From positions 1 to 8,788 of the forward strand of contig PFPJ01000006.1 of assembly GCA_002792995.1 (NCBI GenBank): DNA of 8,788 nucleotides, given 5' to 3'. The position numbers and the translations under genes are program-made. Under the pieces are notes generated by a model that ran no database searches, was not told where the DNA came from, and saw only the letters and a program-made list of their open reading frames with translations. Source of the stretch: Candidatus Magasanikbacteria bacterium CG_4_10_14_0_2_um_filter_41_10 (lineage in GTDB: Bacteria > Patescibacteriota > Patescibacteriia > Magasanikbacterales > UBA922). Below are positions 1 through 3,624 of the stretch, in pieces (position 1 is the first letter of the stretch; each line of letters starts with the position of its first letter).

Positions 1-10
1 TAATCATAAG

Positions 11-39
11 TTATATTTTTATATTCCTACTGGTATTCT
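11..39 (+). promoter_or_regulatory. Putative extended -10 promoter for the first gene
   Basis: A TGG triplet directly before TATTCT (34-39) makes an extended -10 element. A weak -35 (TTATAT, 11-16) sits 17 bases upstream. Transcription would start near 46, before the Shine-Dalgarno site at 63-67. This fits the GTG start at 73 and argues against the ATG at 43. The -35 is poor, so the call rests on the extended -10, a form also seen at three other promoters in this window. Confidence 0.35.
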
Positions 40-62
40 GCGATGTGCAGGGTCGTAGGATT

Positions 63-67
63 GGAGG
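63..67 (+). promoter_or_regulatory. Shine-Dalgarno site GGAGG that sets a GTG start
   Basis: GGAGG lies five bases before GTG at 73-75, a near-ideal spacing. It is inside the longer reading frame that opens at ATG 43, so it decides in favour of the shorter protein. Confidence 0.65.
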
Positions 68-72
68 CTATT

Positions 73-471
73 GTGACATTTGAAATGTTCATGGCGATCG
101 TGGGCGAGTACTTCGAGCAGAAGCTTCGCGGTGAGTTCATGGATCACTCCGGTTCCCCAAGACCCTTGAGAGTCGTAGGAATGCCTGGCACTGTCGCCTT
201 CTTGGTGTTCAAGTGCGAGGTCATGACCTACCGTCCAAGTGGACTGCCGCAAATCCACTTCATCACGATGTGGAGCCACGAGACCCCCTTTTTGGCGGAT
301 ACCCACCTGGTAGCGTACTCAACATGTTATGATTGGTGTGATCCGCTGTATGGTTCTATGCACGCCGGAGTCGGATCCTCCATCTCCGCCCAGGGATTGG
401 GGGGTGTGTTCCAGGGCTTGGCGGAACAAGAGGAAAACTTGAGGGAGCTTCTGGGGAACCTTCTAAGATGA
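73..471 (+). CDS. Hypothetical protein, GC-rich, unrecognised (132 aa)
   Basis: I do not recognise a family. The predicted protein has 132 residues from the GTG at 73; the same frame has an earlier ATG at 43, but no ribosome site precedes it. It has no signal peptide or clear membrane helix. A hydrophobic strand-like stretch (about residues 41-48, VAFLVFKC) sits mid-protein, followed by an aromatic and histidine-rich part (IHFITMWSHE, 61-70) and cysteines at 48, 85 and 89. The C-terminus is glycine-rich and then a charged helix (about 115-131, with LAEQEENLRELL). The sequence suggests a small soluble alpha/beta protein, no more. Codons lean to G/C endings (26 of the first 40), unlike the AT-ending genes nearby, and the gene has its own promoter, ribosome site and 3' hairpins. 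It may be a transferred cassette. Chance that it is not a gene is modest, given the good start signals. Confidence 0.6.
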   Translation: MTFEMFMAIVGEYFEQKLRGEFMDHSGSPRPLRVVGMPGTVAFLVFKCEVMTYRPSGLPQIHFITMWSHETPFLADTHLVAYSTCYDWCDPLYGSMHAGVGSSISAQGLGGVFQGLAEQEENLRELLGNLLR

Positions 472-486
472 TCTCAGGTCGGCCTC

Positions 487-532
487 CCCCGACGACACGC
501 GACACGTTGATCGCATCGGCATGTCGTCGGGG
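487..532. repeat. GC-rich inverted repeat downstream of first gene
   Basis: Perfect 11-bp arms, CCCCGACGACA (487-497) and its complement (522-532), enclose a 24-base loop. The loop can form a second small hairpin, GCGA (499-502) with TCGC (511-514), and a heptamer CGACACG occurs twice in tandem at 493-506. No T-run follows, so it is not a classical terminator; it may protect the 3' end of the upstream mRNA or be a relic of the insertion of this GC-rich unit. Confidence 0.6.
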
Positions 533-537
533 ATCAA

Positions 538-577
538 CTAAAAGAGCCCAGTTATGTACTGGGCTCTTTTAGTTTTT
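538..577. terminator. Strong bidirectional intrinsic terminator
   Basis: A perfect 15-bp stem (538-552 with 558-572) around a 5-base loop has a GAGCCCAGT core, flanking A and T runs on its arms, and TTTTT at 573-577. The A-run on the left arm gives a U-run on the opposite strand too. It sits between two convergent genes (ends at 471 and 629), so it can stop transcription from both sides. Confidence 0.88.
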
Positions 578-593
578 ATACTGTTACTCAAAC

Positions 594-613
594 ACTGTGA
601 ACGTTCTCACAGT
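594..613. repeat. Short inverted repeat before the DNPH1-like stop
   Basis: Arms ACTGTGA (594-600) and TCACAGT (607-613) surround a 6-base loop. It lies just after the minus-strand stop codon at 629-631 and could be a small 3' mRNA hairpin. No T-run accompanies it. Confidence 0.4.
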
Positions 614-628
614 ATTCCCGTCACCGTC

Positions 629-1036
629 CTATATTTCTGTTTCCAAGATGTGTTGGATATCTTCTCTTGTTTTGTAGAGATGTAATTGAATGGCGTCATT
701 TCCCCGAATGATTGCCGATAGTTTGTCTGTATGTTCTCCTTGGTAAAAACACAACACCTGCTTTTTCTTTTCGACTGCAATTGCAATCAGGTACCCAACG
801 CCAAGACTGGGTGTTGTCACTTCTGCAACAATAAGGTCTGCGTGTGCGAGTGTAGCAATCTCACGATCAAGGATAGCCGTACTCGAAAGCGATGTTTCCC
901 CGTGTACTGTGAGTGAGGTTTCTGTCAGATGCTTTCCGTGGACAGTGCCATACGTTTCCAAAAGAGAAACAATGTCGCGATATGTTTTGTGCAGTTCTCT
1001 CCCTCCTTTTGTGGATGCGAGAAATTGGATGTTCAT
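629..1036 (-). CDS. DNPH1/RCL-like deoxynucleoside-phosphate N-hydrolase homologue, catalytic Glu replaced
   Basis: The 135-residue protein matches the DNPH1/RCL branch of the nucleoside 2-deoxyribosyltransferase fold: STKGGRE (8-14), then ADLIVAEVTTPSLGVGY (66-82) and LSAIIRG (106-112), all in family order and spacing. DNPH1 splits deoxynucleoside 5'-monophosphates, including 5-hydroxymethyl-dUMP, into base and deoxyribose 5-phosphate. Ser77 and Ser107, which match phosphate-binding serines, are kept. However, by my alignment the nucleophile Glu of GVGYE is Leu83, the active-site Asp is Glu59, the Tyr near the N-terminus is Gln4 and the Arg of the RGGRE loop is Lys10. It may therefore bind a nucleotide without the usual hydrolysis, or use another chemistry. 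Its ATG overlaps the stop of the upstream TrmB-like gene (ATGA), so the two are co-translated. Family assignment is confident; activity is not. Confidence 0.82.
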   Translation of the reverse strand: MNIQFLASTKGGRELHKTYRDIVSLLETYGTVHGKHLTETSLTVHGETSLSSTAILDREIATLAHADLIVAEVTTPSLGVGYLIAIAVEKKKQVLCFYQGEHTDKLSAIIRGNDAIQLHLYKTREDIQHILETEI

Positions 1037-1719
1037 ACGTTTTTTGTGACTATGTCAAAAATATTTCGTTGCATAGTATAAAGATACGTGTCTTCAATGC
1101 GTGTTGCAACAGGCTCTGCGTCGTTTGTACTTGTGTACAGTATGTTTCCTGCGTACAAATGAAGTTCTATATGTTCCATGTGTACGTTGTTTGTTTGGAT
1201 TTCTTGTATATTATGAGCACGCATCTTTGCTCGTATGTCGTTTCGAATATCCACACCGGGGAGCGGCGTGGCACCTGTGTGGACAAATGTATATACGGTT
1301 TGTGGTTTTGTTTTGAGAATATCTTCATATGCCAGACGATATTTTTCTACACCAACAAATGTTTTCAAATGTCCGCCCACTTGCGCGCTCCGATATTGAT
1401 TTTTTAATTCGGGGATCAGCGCGCGCATTGCATTTGTATTTGCGGCAAATGATTGTTCTTGCTTTCTGATCAGATCATTGAGCATCTCAGGATCTTCTGC
1501 AATGTAGCGAGTACGGGCACGTTCTTTCGCACTTGTGACCAAGCCGTGGCTCTTGAGTCCCTCAAGGATATGGTAAAGCTGGGTGCGGGGGAATGGGGCC
1601 AGTGATTGAAGATCGCGGACGCTCGCCTGTGGATGATCAATCATTATCTGATATAACAAAGCCTCGTTTTCTGTGAGACCAATGGATTCAAGTGCTTTGT
1701 GGGTCAGCGTGCTTTTCAT
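1033..1719 (-). CDS. TrmB-family transcriptional regulator
   Basis: The 228-residue protein begins with a winged helix-turn-helix (about 8-75): a helix pair around LTENEALLYQIMIDHPQ, a recognition region PFPRTQLYHILEGLKSHGLV (42-61) and a wing with RTRYIAEDP (69-77). A charged helix follows (78-110), which in TrmB proteins gives a dimerising coiled coil. The rest (115-228), opening with a GGHLKTFVGVEKYRLAYEDIL-type segment, resembles the ligand-sensing part of TrmB-like regulators. Known TrmB proteins in archaea sense sugars; in bacteria of small genome the ligands are mostly unknown. It is first in a two-gene minus-strand operon with the DNPH1-like gene, so a nucleotide or deoxyribose-phosphate ligand is a reasonable guess. 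A near-consensus promoter ends only a few bases before the ATG, so the mRNA is probably leaderless and the regulator may act on its own promoter. Confidence 0.82.
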   Translation of the reverse strand: MKSTLTHKALESIGLTENEALLYQIMIDHPQASVRDLQSLAPFPRTQLYHILEGLKSHGLVTSAKERARTRYIAEDPEMLNDLIRKQEQSFAANTNAMRALIPELKNQYRSAQVGGHLKTFVGVEKYRLAYEDILKTKPQTVYTFVHTGATPLPGVDIRNDIRAKMRAHNIQEIQTNNVHMEHIELHLYAGNILYTSTNDAEPVATRIEDTYLYTMQRNIFDIVTKNV

Positions 1720-1728
1720 ATATGGCTA

Positions 1729-1756
1729 AGCATAGCAGAAAAGAAAAGTTTGTCAA
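1729..1756 (-). promoter_or_regulatory. Promoter of the TrmB/DNPH1-like operon (leaderless)
   Basis: On the minus strand, TTGACA (1751-1756) is followed after 16 bases by TATGCT (1729-1734), itself preceded by TGC, an extended -10. Transcription should start near 1722, about three bases before the ATG at 1717-1719. The transcript would have almost no leader and no room for a ribosome binding site. Confidence 0.75.
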
Positions 1757-1835
1757 ATACATTTTTACACTTTTTTATGTAACCCTTGAAAATACCTGTG
1801 TTGTAGGTTAGTTTAAGATATCACTTTGTGAAACG

Positions 1836-1848
1836 TTTTGTTACAAAA
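1836..1848. repeat. Operator-like palindrome TTTTGT-T-ACAAAA
   Basis: Perfect 6-bp arms with a single central base lie about 90 bases before the dUTPase-like start, in the 216-bp region between the divergent TrmB-like and dUTPase-like genes. Symmetry of this kind suits a dimeric repressor, but no protein is linked to it by sequence alone. I found no convincing plus-strand promoter between here and 1936. Confidence 0.3.
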
Positions 1849-1924
1849 AGGTATATGTTGTGCCTCCCTTGACTACAATGTTCTGTGGTTAGCGGAGGAC
1901 TAGCATGGGGCTTGTCCGTACATG

Positions 1925-1929
1925 GGAGG
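1925..1929 (+). promoter_or_regulatory. Shine-Dalgarno site GGAGG for the dUTPase-like gene
   Basis: GGAGG is six bases before ATG 1936. The frame is open further upstream to a GTG at 1885, but this site lies within that extension and the residues it would add look random, so 1936 is the preferred start. Confidence 0.8.
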
Positions 1930-1935
1930 AAGAAG

Positions 1936-2499
1936 ATGGAAGTCGTCGAGTTTCTGTTCAGCATCCACCCCGATGCGAAGGTCAAGGGTGCGAGGCTCCC
2001 CGACAAGAAGCATCCCGACCCGCTCACCGGGGATGCGGGCTGGGACGTGTACCCCATCAAGGAGTTCACTGTTCAGCCCGGCGAGTCGGCGTCATTCGCC
2101 ACCGGCCTCACCTTCGTCGCGCCCCCGGGCTGGTTCCCTGAGGTCGTCGCCAAGACTGGAAACGCCCGCACTCGGCGAGTGATTCCTGCCGCGGTGGTGT
2201 TCGATTGGGGCTACCGCCCCGATCCAAACGATGCTGACGGTGCGGTCTTCTCCGTGCTGAACGTCGGCACGGAGGCGCAGACGTTCGGGCCGGACAAGGC
2301 GCCGGTTCAGCTCATCCTTCGTCCTCTGTGCCCTGCCATCTCGGTCGAGGTTCCCCATGGGGAGATCGACCACAACACGGAACGAGGTGCAAAGCGCTAT
2401 GGCATGGCGGATGGTGAGGCTGATCCGTTCGCCAACGGACGCTTCGAGGGGGTCGAGAAGACCGGCGCGAAGCTGGTCGTCTGGGACCACATCAAGTAG
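1936..2499 (+). CDS. dUTPase/dCTP-deaminase superfamily protein
   Basis: The 187-residue protein carries degenerate but ordered dUTPase motifs: DAGWDVYP (33-40, motif 1), AKTGNARTR (72-80, in place of the RSG motif 2), VVFDWGYRPD (87-96, motif 3, with Asp90 and Tyr93 at the water-activating and sugar-stacking positions), DKAPVQLIL (120-128, motif 4) and a possible motif 5, ERGAKRYGMADG (149-160). dUTPases hydrolyse dUTP to dUMP and pyrophosphate as trimers, keeping uracil out of DNA. Motif 2 has Thr instead of Ser, an acidic insert (PNDADG) breaks motif 3, and the chain is longer than the usual 150 or so residues, so substrate choice could differ. Codons are strongly GC-ending (34 of the first 40, against 19 of 40 in the next gene), which suggests transfer. 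It is followed by a hairpin and is not in the same transcript style as its neighbours. Confidence 0.75.
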   Translation: MEVVEFLFSIHPDAKVKGARLPDKKHPDPLTGDAGWDVYPIKEFTVQPGESASFATGLTFVAPPGWFPEVVAKTGNARTRRVIPAAVVFDWGYRPDPNDADGAVFSVLNVGTEAQTFGPDKAPVQLILRPLCPAISVEVPHGEIDHNTERGAKRYGMADGEADPFANGRFEGVEKTGAKLVVWDHIK

Positions 2500-2510
2500 G
2501 GGGCTCTTCA

Positions 2511-2549
2511 GGGGAGACGAACAGGGACATCGGTTCTGTTCGTCTCCCC
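2511..2549 (+). terminator. 14-bp hairpin after the dUTPase-like gene, probable terminator
   Basis: GGGGAGACGAACAG (2511-2524) pairs perfectly with 2536-2549 around an 11-base loop, 12 bases after the stop codon. The stem is long and GC-rich, but no T-run follows (ATTCC), so it may act as an mRNA 3' stabiliser or a weak terminator. Its style matches the GC-rich inverted repeat after the first gene. Confidence 0.55.
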
Positions 2550-2562
2550 ATTCCAAATTATC

Positions 2563-2577
2563 TGTCATAAAATGACA
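2563..2577. repeat. Palindrome TGTCAT-AAA-ATGACA, possible operator
   Basis: Perfect 6-bp arms around three A's lie just upstream of the putative -35 element of the HD/MazG operon. Position and symmetry suit a regulator binding site; the arms could also form a small hairpin. Confidence 0.4.
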
Positions 2578-2583
2578 CATGAT

Positions 2584-2613
2584 TTGGGAGATTTACGCTT
2601 CTCTTGATACACT
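2584..2613 (+). promoter_or_regulatory. Putative extended -10 promoter of the HD/MazG operon
   Basis: TTGGGA (2584-2589) and TACACT (2608-2613) are 18 bases apart, and TGA directly before the latter makes an extended -10. The start point would fall near 2620, after the ATG at 2614, which is why the ATG at 2641 is preferred for the downstream gene. Confidence 0.4.
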
Positions 2614-2640
2614 ATGAATACATCTAATTTTATTTATCAT

Positions 2641-3264
2641 ATGTCCGTTGTCATTCCAGACATCCTCACCTTCCTCCATCGTGCAAACGAACTAAAGACT
2701 GTTATGCGATATAAGTCTTCACTGCGGGAACGAGGTGATACTGTTGCAGACCACTCGTGGCGACTAACACTTATGATTCTTGTGATTGGAACGGAATTGG
2801 ATATTCCACTAAACGTAGAACATGCAATGAAACTTGCGTTGCTGCATGATTTGGCAGAATTGAAGACAGACGATGTCGACGCGTACGACGTGATTAAAGA
2901 AAACGTATCACGAACTGAGAAGCAAAAAAATGAACTTGCTGCGATGCATGACATACTCGGGGACATTTCATTTGGTGATACAATTTTTGCCTGGTGGCAA
3001 GAATATGAAGATCAAAAAACAACAGAAGCAAAGTTTGTAAAAGCACTTGATAGAATTGAAGGATTTCTTCATCTCGATGAGACAGGGACTGAGGTATATG
3101 TTCCAGAAGAATTTCATGGAGACTACGCAGACGCGGCTGTCAAAGCATTTGATGATGCGGTACATCATTTCCCTCCTCTTGCCGGATTGCTCGGAATGAT
3201 AAAAAAAGAGCTAAAAAATAAATTTGATGCTCTGGGTGTTGAGTGGGTTGAAGGAAAGATATGA
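2641..3264 (+). CDS. HD-domain 5'-deoxynucleotidase-like protein (YfbR/HDDC2 type)
   Basis: From ATG 2641 the protein has 207 residues; an ATG at 2614 would add nine, but it abuts the probable -10 element. Neither start has a clear Shine-Dalgarno site. Counting from 2641, the HD-domain residues are His38 (ADHSW), His69-Asp70 and Glu73 (LLHDLAE), Asp78 and Asp137 (KALDRIEG). They match the metal ligands, catalytic Glu and substrate-side Asp of YfbR at the same spacing. YfbR-type enzymes remove phosphate from deoxynucleoside 5'-monophosphates using a divalent metal. The segment DILTFLHRANELKTVMRY (7-24) is the usual family N-terminus. The C-terminal part (about 140-207) is helical and acidic. 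The stop overlaps the start of the MazG-like gene (ATGA), so the two proteins are probably made in step and could act in sequence on deoxynucleotides. The precise substrate is inferred. Confidence 0.83.
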   Translation: MSVVIPDILTFLHRANELKTVMRYKSSLRERGDTVADHSWRLTLMILVIGTELDIPLNVEHAMKLALLHDLAELKTDDVDAYDVIKENVSRTEKQKNELAAMHDILGDISFGDTIFAWWQEYEDQKTTEAKFVKALDRIEGFLHLDETGTEVYVPEEFHGDYADAAVKAFDDAVHHFPPLAGLLGMIKKELKNKFDALGVEWVEGKI

Positions 3265-3578
3265 ACATCTCCGAACTCCAAACACTCATCATGGCGCAAG
3301 CAACAGAAAAAGGATTTGGAACAACACCGGAAGATATTGTTGTGTCAGAGAAGATCGCGTTGATTCATTCAGAAGTCACTGAAGCGTTTGAAGCATATCG
3401 ACATAAGAAGATGCGAGGCAAAGATGGATTTTTTGAAGAATTGGGGGATATTGTTCAGCGAGTATTACATTTGGCCGGGGTATTTGGCGTAGATATTGAA
3501 CAAGAAATTCGCAGCAAGGTAGAGACAAATGAACATCGAGAATGGAGATGGGATGAGACAAATGAACGACATCAATAA
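3261..3578 (+). CDS. MazG-like nucleotide pyrophosphohydrolase
   Basis: The 105-residue protein has the all-alpha MazG pattern E-x-x-E, a spacer, then E-x-x-D: Glu38 and Glu41 in SEVTEAFEAYR, Glu60 and Asp63 in FEELGDIVQRVLHLAG. These acids bind the magnesium ions that hydrolyse (d)NTPs to monophosphate and pyrophosphate. It is a single-domain form, as in MazG-like and iMazG proteins, not the two-domain MazG of E. coli. Its start overlaps the stop of the HD gene, so translation is likely coupled, with the product of MazG (dNMP) being the expected substrate of the HD enzyme. A strong terminator begins at its stop codon. The C-terminus is rich in Glu, Arg and Trp (HREWRWDETNERHQ), as in related small MazG-like proteins. 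Nucleotide preference cannot be read from the sequence. Confidence 0.85.
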   Translation: MNISELQTLIMAQATEKGFGTTPEDIVVSEKIALIHSEVTEAFEAYRHKKMRGKDGFFEELGDIVQRVLHLAGVFGVDIEQEIRSKVETNEHREWRWDETNERHQ

Positions 3579-3610
3579 AAACAACGCACGAAACACGTGC
3601 GTTGTTTTTA
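3576..3610. terminator. Bidirectional terminator between MazG-like gene and PBP gene
   Basis: A perfect stem of 14-15 bp (3576-3590 with 3596-3610; core CAACGCACG) with a 5-base loop has A-run and T-run arms on both strands. It overlaps the MazG-like stop codon at 3576-3578 and lies 15 bases beyond the minus-strand PBP stop (3625-3627), so it serves both convergent genes. Confidence 0.9.
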
Positions 3611-3624
3611 TGCTGTTTGGTTTT

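Noticed and set aside
43..72. Longer start (ATG 43) for the first gene
   Set aside because: The ribosome site GGAGG (63-67) lies inside this extension and points to GTG 73; the probable -10 also ends at 39, too close for a leader.
19..306. Minus-strand open frame opposite the first gene
   Set aside because: It has no ribosome site, a low-complexity His/Asp/Gln-rich translation, and lies wholly opposite a frame with promoter and GGAGG.
472..540. Integron attC-like site
   Set aside because: The hairpin is tempting, but no GTTRRRY/RYYYAAC core pair is present at its ends, and no integrase is in the window.
913..1407. Plus-strand open frames across the TrmB/DNPH1-like genes
   Set aside because: Their translations are rich in Cys, Phe and Tyr in the way expected of antisense shadows, and the opposite strand encodes recognised families.
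1869..1897. TTGACT (1869-1874) as a -35 for the dUTPase-like gene
   Set aside because: No acceptable -10 hexamer lies 16 to 18 bases downstream; the region there is GC-rich and close to the ribosome site.
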